From JAWVFM01 sp963739355 (GTDB lineage Bacteria > Actinomycetota > Thermoleophilia > Solirubrobacterales > 70-9): DNA of 64,000 bases. Positions 1 to 8,416 of the stretch are shown piece after piece. How positions within the stretch are numbered: the stretch's first letter is position 1; each line of letters begins with the position of its first letter. The notes under the pieces were generated by a model that ran no database searches, was not told the DNA's origin, and worked only from the letters and a program-made list of their open reading frames with translations. A program made the translations under genes and the position numbers. The stretch spans positions 248,001 through 312,000 of the forward strand of contig CAVUAD010000001.1 in NCBI GenBank assembly GCA_963739355.1, read 5' to 3'.

Positions 1-724
1 CCGCACCGACGCCGGCGAATCGAGCGAGCTGGCTCGTGGGCCCGAGCGGCTCGAGTACCGAGGCGCCGCGGGACTCGGAGCTCTCGAGCCGGCCGACTGG
101 GACCTCGTGAACGCGCAGCCCGTTGCGCTGCGCCAGCATCAGGAGCTCGGTGTCGAAGAACCAGCCGTGATCCTCGACGCCGGCAAGCAGCTCGTTCACG
201 ACCTCGGCCCGCCCGGCCTTCAACCCGCACTGGGCGTCCGTGAAGCGGCTTCGGAACACCGCGCGAAGGATCCGGTTGTAGCCGCGCGAGATCTGCTCGC
301 GGCCCGTGTCGCGCTGTCCTCGCGACCCCGGGGCAAGCCGCGTCCCGATCGCCAGGTCGCTGTGGCCGGAGATGAGCGGCGCGACGAGCGCGAGAAGGGC
401 CTCGGGCCCGGGGGAGAGGCCGACGTCCATGTAGGCGAGCACGTCGGCGTCGCTCGCCGACCAGACGCGGCGGAGAGCCCGTCCGCGGCCCTTCTCCTCG
501 AGATGCATGGCCCGCACCCCGTCGAGGCGGCGCTCCAGCTCGCGGGCGGCCACGAGAGTCCCGTCGGAGCCGCCGTTGTCCGCGATCGTGATGCGGGAGG
601 CGAACGGAAGGTTGCGCAGGTGATCGTGCAACCGGGTGACGGTCTCCGTGAGGGCCCGCTCCTCGTTGTGCACGGGCACGACGATCTCGACGAGGGGCCG
701 GCGGGGCGTGATGGGGTCGGACAC
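1..724 (-). CDS. GT2 family glycosyltransferase, dolichyl-phosphate sugar synthase-like (3' end cut off)
   Basis: Translation from a GTG at 724 gives 241 residues and runs off the left window edge. It shows the GT2 nucleotide-sugar fold: PVHNEE at residues 17-22, ADNGGSDGT at 48-56, EKGRGRALR at 77-85, YMDVGLSPG at 98-106, and a later FTDAQCGLKAG block typical of polyprenyl-phosphate glucosyl/mannosyltransferases. The family transfers a sugar from a nucleotide donor to a polyprenyl phosphate at the membrane. The acidic metal-binding motif reads DVG where relatives usually have DVD, so one acidic residue is replaced. The reading frame stays open upstream of 724, so an earlier non-ATG start is possible. 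The substrate is unknown. Confidence 0.85.
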   Translation of the reverse strand, partial: MSDPITPRRPLVEIVVPVHNEERALTETVTRLHDHLRNLPFASRITIADNGGSDGTLVAARELERRLDGVRAMHLEEKGRGRALRRVWSASDADVLAYMDVGLSPGPEALLALVAPLISGHSDLAIGTRLAPGSRGQRDTGREQISRGYNRILRAVFRSRFTDAQCGLKAGRAEVVNELLAGVEDHGWFFDTELLMLAQRNGLRVHEVPVGRLESSESRGASVLEPLGPTSQLARFAGVGA

Positions 725-778
725 GGGAGCTACTTCAGCACGCGGCGCCGGGACGCGCCCAGCGCCTGGAGCGCGCGG

Positions 779-1111
779 CTACCCGCGGGCCGCGCGGATG
801 GCCCTGATCGCTGCCAGCGCCACCCACAGGGCGGTGACCAGGAAGTACGTGGCGTCGAACGTCCGGTGCCAGCGCACCGCGCCGTCGCGAATCTCGATTG
901 CGCCCGATGGCCAGGCCATCAGGCCGTAACCGCCGCCAAACGCCGCCGCCTGCTCGCCGTCGGGGGAGGCGTCGTTGCCGCCGAGCCCGCCGCCGCCGAG
1001 CACGGTCGCCGCCGGGATGACGGTGACGCCGTCGCGCTCGACAGGCTCGCCGTAGACGGTCCCGGCGCTCAGGGCCTTTCGGAGCGTCTTGAACGCGCGT
1101 TGCGGGTCCAC
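779..1111 (-). CDS. GerW/YtfJ-family (sporulation protein-like) protein
   Basis: This is a 110-residue protein. The pattern GEPVERDGVTVIPAA followed by a glycine run (VLGGGGLGGN), and later GGGYGLMAWPSGAIEIRDG, is the signature of the YtfJ/GerW family. In Bacillus that protein is linked to spore germination, but homologues are widespread in non-sporulating actinobacteria, so a spore role should not be assumed. A hydrophobic stretch near the C-terminus (ATYFLVTALWVALAAIRAI) may be membrane-associated. It lies between the helicase upstream and the GT2 gene downstream, all on the minus strand, and may be co-transcribed with them. Confidence 0.75.
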   Translation of the reverse strand: MDPQRAFKTLRKALSAGTVYGEPVERDGVTVIPAATVLGGGGLGGNDASPDGEQAAAFGGGYGLMAWPSGAIEIRDGAVRWHRTFDATYFLVTALWVALAAIRAIRAARG

Positions 1112-1181
1112 GCCATCCGGGTTTCGGGCCGCAGGCCGGTCCTCCTGCCGGTGGCCGATTCCCGGCGTCGACAGCCCGCGC

Positions 1182-3725
1182 TCAGGCGGCGTGGTCGCTG
1201 TCGCCCTTGGCGCCGGCTGGCTTGCTGCTCTCGGCCGGCTCCTCGGGCTGGAGCCGCTCGCGCTCGCGCTCGGCGGGCTCTGAGTCCTCGCCGTCGCCCT
1301 TGCCGCGGCGCCGGCGGCGCTTGCCGCCGGACTTCGGGAAGTTGCGAAGGAGCTCCCTGGCGACCGCGGACGGCTTGCGGGCCATCCGCATGCGGGCCCC
1401 GCGCAGGACCTCCTCGGCCTCCGGCGTGTGCGCCACGGCGGCGGCGAGCAGCGAGATCGCCAGCCGGCGGTCTTGCTGGCGGGCCGCGCTGACGAGCCGG
1501 CGGGCGTTGCGCCCGTGCGCGCGGCCGGAGGAGTTGACGAACAGCCCGAGCAGGCGTTTGGTCTCGGGCCAGCGCTGGACCGCGTACTGCTCGTGGAGCT
1601 CGCGGGTGACGGCGGCGAGACGCCACACCCAGGCCTGCGCCTGGTCGCGGCGGCCGATGCGCCGCTCGGCCAGCGCCTGAAGCAGCACCTTGGCGCCGGA
1701 GCGCCGCTCGTCGCGCGACCAGGTCGCGACCACGTCGACGCAGTCGTCGAAGGGCTCGGCCTCGCGCATGGCGGCGATCTCGCCGAGCGCCTTCAGCCGC
1801 AGCTGGTGGTTGCGGTTGCGCTGGACGCAGGTCACGAGGAAGCGCCGGCGGAGCTCCCGCGCCTCGTCGTGCTGGATCATCGCCTTGGCGCGCCGCCAGT
1901 TGCTTGCGGTTACGCGGGCCCCGGCGAGTGCGGCCCAGGCGTGCTGCTCGGAGTAGTTCAGGTTCTCGACGGCGATCCGCCAGAGCTCGCGCTCGAGCAC
2001 CGCGAGGCGCCGCTCCGGCTGGTCGGAGACCGGGACGACCCGGCGCTCCACGCGGACTCGCCGGCCGCGTCCGCGACGCACCGGCCCAACGACGATCGCC
2101 CCGCCGCGGTACACGTCGCGGTCGAGAAGGCTGTGGAGGGTGACGATCGTCTCGTCGTGGGTGGTCGCCGGGTGCACGAAGTCGATGACCAGGCCGGACT
2201 CCTTGCCCGGGTTTCGGCGGGTGACACGGCCGACGCGCTGCTGGTAGACGCGCCGCGAGGCGGTGGGCGCCAGGTGCATGCAGATCGTCGCGCGCGGCGA
2301 GTTCCAGCCCTCCGCGAGGAGCATCGCGTTGCAGAGCACGTCCACCTCGCCGCGCTCGAAGGCCGCGAGGATCTCGGCCAGCTCGCGCTTCGGCGTCTCG
2401 CCGGACACCGCCTGCGCGTTGATGCCGGCTTCGCGCAGCGCCACCGCGACGTTGTTGGCGTGCTTGACGCCCGCCGTGTAGAGGACACCCGGCACCTTGC
2501 GGAACCGCGACTTGTAGAGGTCCGCGATCGCCACGTTGAACGGCCCCTGGTCGAGGAGCTTGGCGAGCTCCTCCTGATCGAAGTCCTGGTCGACCTCGCC
2601 GCGGCGAAGCGGCACCTTGGCGAGCGTCCGGACGCCCGGCCCCGGGGGTATCCGGAGGCAGCGAAGCGGCGCGATGACGCCGCGCCGGGCTGCCTGGGCA
2701 AGGTCGAATCGCGATGTCTGCGTGGGGAAGAGGTCGGCGACGTGCCGCGCGATGAGCGCGCCGGTGGCCGTCATCCCGATGAACACGGGCCCCGGCCACT
2801 GGCGGATGCAGGCGCTGGTCTTCTCGCCGAGTGCGGTGTGGGCCTCGTCGCAGATTACGATCGAGTAGGCGTCGGACACGCGGCCCGCGTTGCGGACGAA
2901 CCACTGGTAGGTCTCGACGGTGACCGGGCCGTAGGGGTGGTCGGCGCCGTCGAGAAGAGGTGGCGACAGGCGCTCCGCGTACCCGCGGTCGGAGATCTCG
3001 CCGATGAACTGGTCAACGAGGTTGCGCCGGTGGGTCAGGATGAGGATCCCGCCGGTTCGCGAGGCGTCGATGAACCCGACCGCTGCGACGGTCTTGCCGG
3101 CGCCGGTCGCGTGCTCGAACCAGAAGCGATGGCTTGCGCCGGGGTCCTCCGGGGCTTCGGTGACGACCTCCTCGTCCTCCGACTCCGGATCGACCCAGTC
3201 CTGCGGCTCCTCGTCGGGAGCAAGCTCCTCGTCCGCGAGCTCGTCGTCGGCGTCCGTGGCGGTGCCGTTGGCGCCGGCGCCGTTCGCCCCGTTGGCGGCG
3301 ACGGCGGGAGTTGATGCGGACTCCAGCTCGGGTGCCTCGCGCTTCGCGCCGTTCGAGCGGCCGTTCGAGCCCGGCTCCTCGATCTCGGAGACCAGCGCCG
3401 CCAGCGTGCCGGAGAGAGCGTCGACCTGGTGGTCGTTGAGCTCGGCGCCGTCGTTCAGCGTGGGTGTCTCGGCGTCGAGCACGCGCTCGAGCCCCAGCAT
3501 CAGCGAGTAGGTGCGCCGCCACTCCATCGAGGGCGCGTCGAGCCCCTGGTCGAGCTCGGCCAGGGCGTCGACGACGGCGCGGTGGCGAGCCGTGCCCGGC
3601 GGGAGGTCCTCGGGCCCCTCGCCCTCGAGCAGGATCGGCTCGCGAACGAACTTCGCCGCTCGCTCGATCTCGTCGTTTGGCAGCCGCGTGGCCTCGCCCG
3701 CGGCAACTCCGGATGTTTCAGACAT
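1182..3725 (-). CDS. DEAD/DEAH-box superfamily 2 helicase
   Basis: The 847-residue protein has both RecA domains of an SF2 helicase: Walker A ATGAGKT at 206-212, DEAH at 293-296, motif III TAT soon after, and motif VI QRVGRVTRR in the second domain. A Q-motif-like stretch (LNDHQVDAL, about 96-104) is separated from Walker A by about 100 residues, including an acidic, Asn/Gly/Glu-rich segment at roughly 118-197 that looks disordered. The last 35 residues are strongly charged (KRRRRRGKGDGED and onward). The family uses ATP to remodel nucleic acids; the substrate cannot be told from sequence. The start ATG at 3725 faces a 168-bp divergent promoter region shared with the thioredoxin-like gene. 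Confidence 0.9.
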   Translation of the reverse strand: MSETSGVAAGEATRLPNDEIERAAKFVREPILLEGEGPEDLPPGTARHRAVVDALAELDQGLDAPSMEWRRTYSLMLGLERVLDAETPTLNDGAELNDHQVDALSGTLAALVSEIEEPGSNGRSNGAKREAPELESASTPAVAANGANGAGANGTATDADDELADEELAPDEEPQDWVDPESEDEEVVTEAPEDPGASHRFWFEHATGAGKTVAAVGFIDASRTGGILILTHRRNLVDQFIGEISDRGYAERLSPPLLDGADHPYGPVTVETYQWFVRNAGRVSDAYSIVICDEAHTALGEKTSACIRQWPGPVFIGMTATGALIARHVADLFPTQTSRFDLAQAARRGVIAPLRCLRIPPGPGVRTLAKVPLRRGEVDQDFDQEELAKLLDQGPFNVAIADLYKSRFRKVPGVLYTAGVKHANNVAVALREAGINAQAVSGETPKRELAEILAAFERGEVDVLCNAMLLAEGWNSPRATICMHLAPTASRRVYQQRVGRVTRRNPGKESGLVIDFVHPATTHDETIVTLHSLLDRDVYRGGAIVVGPVRRGRGRRVRVERRVVPVSDQPERRLAVLERELWRIAVENLNYSEQHAWAALAGARVTASNWRRAKAMIQHDEARELRRRFLVTCVQRNRNHQLRLKALGEIAAMREAEPFDDCVDVVATWSRDERRSGAKVLLQALAERRIGRRDQAQAWVWRLAAVTRELHEQYAVQRWPETKRLLGLFVNSSGRAHGRNARRLVSAARQQDRRLAISLLAAAVAHTPEAEEVLRGARMRMARKPSAVARELLRNFPKSGGKRRRRRGKGDGEDSEPAERERERLQPEEPAESSKPAGAKGDSDHAA

Positions 3726-3893
3726 GGAGACTCTTTGGGGCGCTCCAATACGCGCGGGTGCGGGACGGAAGCGCAGTAAGCTCAGGTGGAGTTCCCGGCG
3801 GCTCTCCTCGTGTTACCCCTCTGGTGAGCCGACGGTCTCCGCGGTCCGGATGAACCAGGGGACCGGCAGGAAAAGTACCACTCCCTCGATCTG

Positions 3894-4481
3894 ATGCAAG
3901 CTTCCCCGAATCGACGCCAGCGAGCGTTCGCCCTGCTCGCGGTGCTGGCCGCGCTGGCCGCGGCGGGATGCGGCGGGTCTTCGACCTCGCCCTCCAAGGG
4001 GCCCGACTACGCGTCGGCTCTGAAGAAGGCGCCGCCCCAGCTCGCCGCGATCTATCAGCAGACGGACTACGGGAAGAGCCCCGCGATACTCGACTCGGGG
4101 CTCGACGGGCTCGATGCCCAGCTGGCCAAGCTCAAGGGGTCCTACCCGGCGGTCGTCAACGCGTGGGGCTCGTGGTGCGTTCCGTGCCGCCAGGAGTTCC
4201 CGTACCTGCAACAGGCGTCCGCGAAGTTCGGCGGGAAGGTGGCGTTCCTCGGCATCGACGCCCTCGACCAGACCGACGCGGCGAAGACGTACCTCGAGGA
4301 CTCGCCCGTTCCCTACCCGAGCTACGCGGACCCGAGCGGCGACGTGAAGGGCAAGTACAGCCTGGTCGGGATGCCCTCAACGCTCATCTACGACAAGTCG
4401 GGGAAGCTCGCCAACACCCACCAGGGACCCTGGACCTCCGAGTCCGAGCTGGCCGCGGCGATCAACCAGTACGCCAAGTAG
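3894..4481 (+). CDS. TlpA-like thioredoxin-fold lipoprotein
   Basis: This 195-residue protein has a lipoprotein signal peptide (hydrophobic segment then LAAAGC, lipid-attached Cys26) and a redox-active CxxC at Cys95-Val-Pro-Cys98 in the context WGSWCVPCRQEFP, the hallmark of TlpA/ResA thioredoxins. A cis-proline motif (GMPSTLIYD) follows. It should act outside the membrane, reducing or resolving disulfides, for example in cytochrome c maturation, although no cytochrome maturation genes are beside it. It starts a plus-strand run with the NfeD and slipin genes. The ATG at 3894 places the signal peptide correctly. Confidence 0.88.
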   Translation: MQASPNRRQRAFALLAVLAALAAAGCGGSSTSPSKGPDYASALKKAPPQLAAIYQQTDYGKSPAILDSGLDGLDAQLAKLKGSYPAVVNAWGSWCVPCRQEFPYLQQASAKFGGKVAFLGIDALDQTDAAKTYLEDSPVPYPSYADPSGDVKGKYSLVGMPSTLIYDKSGKLANTHQGPWTSESELAAAINQYAK

Positions 4482-4503
4482 CCGCAGGCGGATAATTCAC
4501 ACC

Positions 4504-5865
4504 ATGCGTTTGCGGGTCCTACTGCTCGCTGCCCTCGCGCTTTCGGCCGGCGCGGCGCTTGCGAGCGTCTCCGCGCCGGCGACCGGCGAGCGGAGCTCGC
4601 CGGTCGCCTACTCCATCCAGCTGCAGGCGGACATCGACCCCGCTACGCAGAAGTGGATCTCGAGCGCCCTCGACGACGCGGCGAGCCAGGACGCCGCGCT
4701 CGTGATCATCCGCCTCGACACCCCGGGCGGCCTGGTCGACTCGCTGCGGGCGATCGTGCAGGACATGCAGGCGGCGCCGATGCCGGTCGTGGTCTACGTC
4801 TCGCCCAACGGCGCCCGCGCGGCGTCGGCAGGCGCCTACATCACCGAGGGCGCCGACGTGGCGGCCATGGCGCCGGTGTCGAACATCGGCTCGGCGACCC
4901 CGATCTCGATCTCGACCACAGGCTCCGAGTCCGACCTGGACCGCAAGATCGTCAACGACTCCGCCGCCTCGATGCAGGCCCTCGCCTCCGTGCACGGGCG
5001 CAACGGCAAGCTCGCGGCGACGATGGTGACGCAGGCAACCAACTACACGGCGCAGCAGGCGAAGCGGAAGGGGCTGGTCGACATGATCGCGCCGAGCGAG
5101 ACCGCCCTTGTCCAGCAGTTGAACGGCTTCCGGATCCAGGGGCCGAAGGCGCAGACCCTGGACACAACCGGCATGACCGTGGAGGACCACGACATGCCCT
5201 TCAGCTACCAGGTGCTCGACATCCTGGTGAATCCCAACGTCTCCTACCTCCTGGTCATCCTCGGGTTCGTCGGCCTGATCGTCGAGTTCCTGAGCCCGGG
5301 CCTGATCCTTCCCGGCGTCTTCGGGGCGATCTCGCTGGTCCTCGGCTTCTATGCGAACGCCCAGCTGCCGGTCAACGCGGCGGGCGTGATCCTCCTGATC
5401 ACCGGCTTCGCGCTGATCGTTGCCGAGGTCCACCTGCCCACGCATGGCCTCCTGGGGGTGGGAGGCATCGCGTGTCTCGCGGTTGGGGGTCTGCTGCTCT
5501 ATGACACCTCGAGCTCGGCGTTCGAGCTCTCTCCGGTGGTGGTCGTCGCCGTCGCGGCGATCCTCGGGGGCGGCCTGCTGTTCGTCGTCAGGAGGGTGAT
5601 CGCCGCCCGGCAGCTCCCGAAGCGCGACGGCTGGGAGGAGCTGGTCGGCGCGGTGGCGGTGGTGCGCGAACCGCTGGCCCCGAAGGGTCAGGTGTACCTG
5701 CACGGCGCGCTCTGGCGAGCCGCGGCGAGTGGCGATGGGTCCGAGGGGCGGCCGATCAGTCGCGGCAGTAGAGTCAGGGTGGACTCAGTGAACGGCCTGA
5801 CGCTGAACGTGACGCCCGTGGAGCCCGGCGTCGCGGCGGGGGCCGCCGACGACGGCGACGACTAA
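4504..5865 (+). CDS. NfeD-like membrane-bound serine protease (ClpP class)
   Basis: The 453-residue protein has an N-terminal signal peptide, then a ClpP/SppA-like protease domain: LDTPGG at 71-76, the nucleophile region ARAASAGAYI with Ser108, and a likely catalytic Lys148, the same spacing as the Ser-Lys dyad in archaeal 1510-N. About four to five membrane helices follow (about 240-365), then a soluble C-terminal OB-like NfeD domain (EELVGAVAVVREPLAPKGQVYLHGALW). It is 22 bp after the thioredoxin gene and 13 bp before the slipin gene. NfeD-slipin pairs are a conserved partnership in which the protease is thought to cleave stomatin-like proteins; that function is inferred from the family. 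Confidence 0.9.
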   Translation: MRLRVLLLAALALSAGAALASVSAPATGERSSPVAYSIQLQADIDPATQKWISSALDDAASQDAALVIIRLDTPGGLVDSLRAIVQDMQAAPMPVVVYVSPNGARAASAGAYITEGADVAAMAPVSNIGSATPISISTTGSESDLDRKIVNDSAASMQALASVHGRNGKLAATMVTQATNYTAQQAKRKGLVDMIAPSETALVQQLNGFRIQGPKAQTLDTTGMTVEDHDMPFSYQVLDILVNPNVSYLLVILGFVGLIVEFLSPGLILPGVFGAISLVLGFYANAQLPVNAAGVILLITGFALIVAEVHLPTHGLLGVGGIACLAVGGLLLYDTSSSAFELSPVVVVAVAAILGGGLLFVVRRVIAARQLPKRDGWEELVGAVAVVREPLAPKGQVYLHGALWRAAASGDGSEGRPISRGSRVRVDSVNGLTLNVTPVEPGVAAGAADDGDD

Positions 5866-5878
5866 GGAAGGCACTTAA

Positions 5879-6664
5879 GTGGGCGTAGCGATTGCAGTGG
5901 TGGCCATCCTCCTGGTGCTGGTGGTCTTCCTCCTCTCGGCGGGCATCAGGATCCTTCGCGAGTACGAGCGCGGAGTCATCTTCCGACTCGGCCGCCTGAT
6001 CGCCCAGAAGGGCCCGGGCCTGATCCTCCTCATTCCCATCGTGGACCAGATGGTCCGCGTGGACCTCCGGACCGTGACCCTGAACGTCCCGCCGCAGGAG
6101 GTCATCACCAAGGACAACGTCACCGTGCGCGTCAACGCGGTCGCCTACTTCCGGGTGATCGATCCGAACAAGGCGGTCACCGACGTCGAGAACTTCCTGG
6201 TGGCGACCACGCAGATCGCGCAGACGACGCTGCGCTCGGTGCTCGGCAAGGCCGAGCTCGATTCGCTGCTCGCCGAGCGGGAGCGCCTCAACGCGGAGCT
6301 TCAGCAGATCATCGACGAGCAGACCGAGCCCTGGGGCATCAAGGTCAGCACGGTCGAGGTCAAGGACGTCGAGCTGCCGCAGGAGATGCAGCGCGCGATC
6401 GCCCGCCAGGCCGAGGCCGAGCGCGAGCGGCGCGCCAAGGTCATCGCCGCCGACGGCGAGTTCCAGGCGGCCGAGAAGCTCGGCCAGGCCGCGGAGATCA
6501 TCTCCCGCAACCCGGCCACCCTCCAGCTCCGCTACCTGCAGACGCTGCTCGACCTCGGCGTCAGCCAGAACTCCACCATCGTCTTCCCGCTGCCGATGGA
6601 CCTGGTCACGGCGTTCATGCCGAGGCTCCACGGCGGCGAGAGCTCCACGCAGCCGCCGTCATAG
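5879..6664 (+). CDS. Slipin (SPFH/band 7, stomatin-like protein)
   Basis: This 261-residue protein starts at GTG 5879 after a GGAAGG ribosome site. An N-terminal membrane anchor (VAIAVVAILLVLVVFLLSAG) precedes the SPFH core: IREYERGVIFRLGR-like residues, the RVDLRTVTLNVPPQEVITKDNVTVRVNAV block, and the coiled-coil helix rich in AERERRAKVIAADGE. These are classical prokaryotic stomatin features. The protein forms membrane-bound ring or cage oligomers with its NfeD partner encoded just upstream. The 3' end abuts or slightly overlaps the GalT-like gene. Confidence 0.93.
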   Translation: MGVAIAVVAILLVLVVFLLSAGIRILREYERGVIFRLGRLIAQKGPGLILLIPIVDQMVRVDLRTVTLNVPPQEVITKDNVTVRVNAVAYFRVIDPNKAVTDVENFLVATTQIAQTTLRSVLGKAELDSLLAERERLNAELQQIIDEQTEPWGIKVSTVEVKDVELPQEMQRAIARQAEAERERRAKVIAADGEFQAAEKLGQAAEIISRNPATLQLRYLQTLLDLGVSQNSTIVFPLPMDLVTAFMPRLHGGESSTQPPS

Positions 6665-7695
6665 CGCCCGAGATCCGGATCGACCAGCTGACCGGCCTGC
6701 GGGCCGTTCTTGCGCCCGGACGCGCCGATCGGCCGGACGCGTTCGTCCCGCGGATCCCCGAGTCGGCGCCCGAGGCCGCGGAGCGCTGCCCCTTCTGCGA
6801 GGGCCGCGAGGGCCGCACGCCCGCGGAGGTGTGGGCCAACCGCCCGGACGGCGGCGCGCCGGATACGCCCGGCTGGCTGACGCGCGCGGTCCCCAACCTC
6901 TACCCGGTGGTCGGGGCGGAGGAGCACGCCCCGGTCGAGACCGGGCTGGCCGCGAGCGCCGACCCGCTGCACGACTCCCGGCGGACCGGCGAAGTCGACC
7001 TCTTCGGCTCGCAGCCCGCGAGTGGCGCGCACGAGGTCATCGTCAGCTGCCCGCGGCACGCGACTTCGCTCAGCCAGCTCGACGAGGCGCAGTTCGCGAC
7101 GGCGGTCGATGCGTGGCGGGAGCGGATGCGCGCTCACTCGACCGACTCCGCGTACGTGCACCTGATCGTCAACGAGGGCCCCGACGCGGGGGCCTCGCTC
7201 GAGCACTCCCACGCCCAGCTCTACGCCCTCGACTTCGTGCCGGCGGAGATCGCCCGCGAGCGCGAGCGCGCCGGCGCCTACAACCTGCGCACGATGGGGG
7301 GCAACCTGCTCGGCGACGTCGCGGTCCAGGAGGTCCGCAAGCGCGAGCGCCTGGTGGCGATCGACGACGACGCGATGCTGATCTGCCCGTGGGCCTCCCG
7401 CTCGCCGTTCGAGGTCCGAGTGGTGCCGCGCACCGCCGCGCCGTCGTTCGAGTCTGACGGCGAGGTCGGTACCGGGATGCTCCGCGAGGCCCTCGCGCGG
7501 CTCGCGGCGGTCTTCGGGAGCCTGCCCCAGCTCAACATCTGGGTGCGAACGGCGCCGCGCGGCGCTGAGGAGTTCTGCTGGCACATCGACGTCGTGCCCC
7601 GCCTCACGACCCGCGCCGGCTTCGAGCTCGGCACCGGCGTCGAGATCAACATCTACCCGCCGGAGAAGGCGGCCGCGGACCTCCGCCAAACCTAA
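6661..7695 (+). CDS. GalT-like (HIT-superfamily) hexose-1-phosphate uridylyltransferase family protein
   Basis: The recognisable protein begins near 6661 as xAPEIRIDQLTGLRAVLAP and includes the zinc-site pair CPFCEG at about 6787-6804. No ATG, GTG or TTG occurs in frame between the end of the slipin gene and GTG 6829, which is too far downstream because it would delete that motif. Possible starts are ATA 6661 or CTG 6691. Later motifs are HEVIVSCPRH, VNEGPDAGASLEHSHAQ (the HxHxQ-like catalytic region of GalT) and a C-terminal FCWHIDVVPR. The family transfers nucleotidyl groups to sugar phosphates, but the exact substrate is uncertain. The TAA stop lies inside a 27-bp palindromic repeat. Confidence 0.8.
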   Translation: MAPEIRIDQLTGLRAVLAPGRADRPDAFVPRIPESAPEAAERCPFCEGREGRTPAEVWANRPDGGAPDTPGWLTRAVPNLYPVVGAEEHAPVETGLAASADPLHDSRRTGEVDLFGSQPASGAHEVIVSCPRHATSLSQLDEAQFATAVDAWRERMRAHSTDSAYVHLIVNEGPDAGASLEHSHAQLYALDFVPAEIARERERAGAYNLRTMGGNLLGDVAVQEVRKRERLVAIDDDAMLICPWASRSPFEVRVVPRTAAPSFESDGEVGTGMLREALARLAAVFGSLPQLNIWVRTAPRGAEEFCWHIDVVPRLTTRAGFELGTGVEINIYPPEKAAADLRQT

Positions 7696-7717
7696 ACGGG
7701 GTCAGACCCCCTTTAGG
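7691..7717. repeat. 27-bp dispersed palindrome, copy 1
   Basis: This is an odd palindrome: two 13-base arms around a central A, starting CCTAAACGGGG and ending CCCCCTTTAGG, with one arm mismatch. It is followed by GTTGGTTGAGGG, which also follows copy 2. The CCTAA supplies the TAA stop of the GalT-like gene. It could act as a transcription terminator hairpin. Confidence 0.8.
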
Positions 7718-7747
7718 GTTGGTTGAGGGTTCGGCTACGCTGCCGCG

Positions 7748-8416
7748 ATGCCGCAGCCGCCCACGGGACGCCCGTTCCCGGCCTTCATCGCCGATGCAAC
7801 GCAGGAGCCCGCGCCGTACGGCCGCTGGGGCGAGAGCCTCGCGGAGGAGTTCGTCCGCGTCTGCGTCCCGTATGCGAAGGAGGCCGGCGTGCAGGTGGAC
7901 ACGAGCGACGTCCGCTGGTTTCCCGAGCGCGCTTGGGGCGGGCGCGTGTACGTCCCGGCCAGCGCGAAGGCCGAGCGGCCCGACGGCGCGACCGTCGAGT
8001 ACTACGGCCAGGTCTCGTTCGTCCGGCCGGAGGACGGCAGCCCCACGGACATAAGGGCTGAAGCCGATTTCACGGATGTCACGGCGGAGGACAACCCGGA
8101 TTGGGACATCGACCTGAACGACGACGTGATCGGATCCTGGCGCGCCGAGGCCGAGCGCGGCGGCGACGTGACGCTGATCTGGGGCCTGCCCCTGGTCCGC
8201 GGCGCGGTTGCGGCCACCGCGGAGGTTGGCGACGTCCTCGTCGACCAGGCGCCCGTCGTGGAGGGCCGCTTCACGCTCGTGGCGGCAGACAACCTGCACG
8301 GCTTTGGCGACCCGCTCTATCTCGACATCCGCCTCTGGGACCGCGAGCTGCACCAGCTGGCGGCCGAGAGCCTCTACGTCGACGACGAGCCCGAGCCCGA
8401 GCCCGACGAAACCTAA
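7748..8416 (+). CDS. Conserved hypothetical acidic protein
   Basis: I recognise no named family for this 222-residue protein. It is acidic and apparently soluble, with no signal peptide or membrane segment. The N-terminal half has an aromatic-rich stretch (DVRWFPERAWGGRVYVPAS), the middle contains DWDIDLNDDVIGSWR, and the end is a Glu/Pro/Asp tail (DDEPEPEPDET). Codon use matches neighbouring genes and it begins with an ATG at 7748. It sits between two copies of the palindromic repeat. The downstream copy provides its stop codon, and the minus-strand acylase frame overlaps its last 146 bp. Confidence 0.75.
   Translation: MPQPPTGRPFPAFIADATQEPAPYGRWGESLAEEFVRVCVPYAKEAGVQVDTSDVRWFPERAWGGRVYVPASAKAERPDGATVEYYGQVSFVRPEDGSPTDIRAEADFTDVTAEDNPDWDIDLNDDVIGSWRAEAERGGDVTLIWGLPLVRGAVAATAEVGDVLVDQAPVVEGRFTLVAADNLHGFGDPLYLDIRLWDRELHQLAAESLYVDDEPEPEPDET

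Noticed and set aside
1069..2904. 611-codon minus-strand frame within the helicase gene
   Set aside because: Another frame of the same strand encodes the helicase with Walker A and DEAH motifs; this one is Arg/Pro low-complexity.
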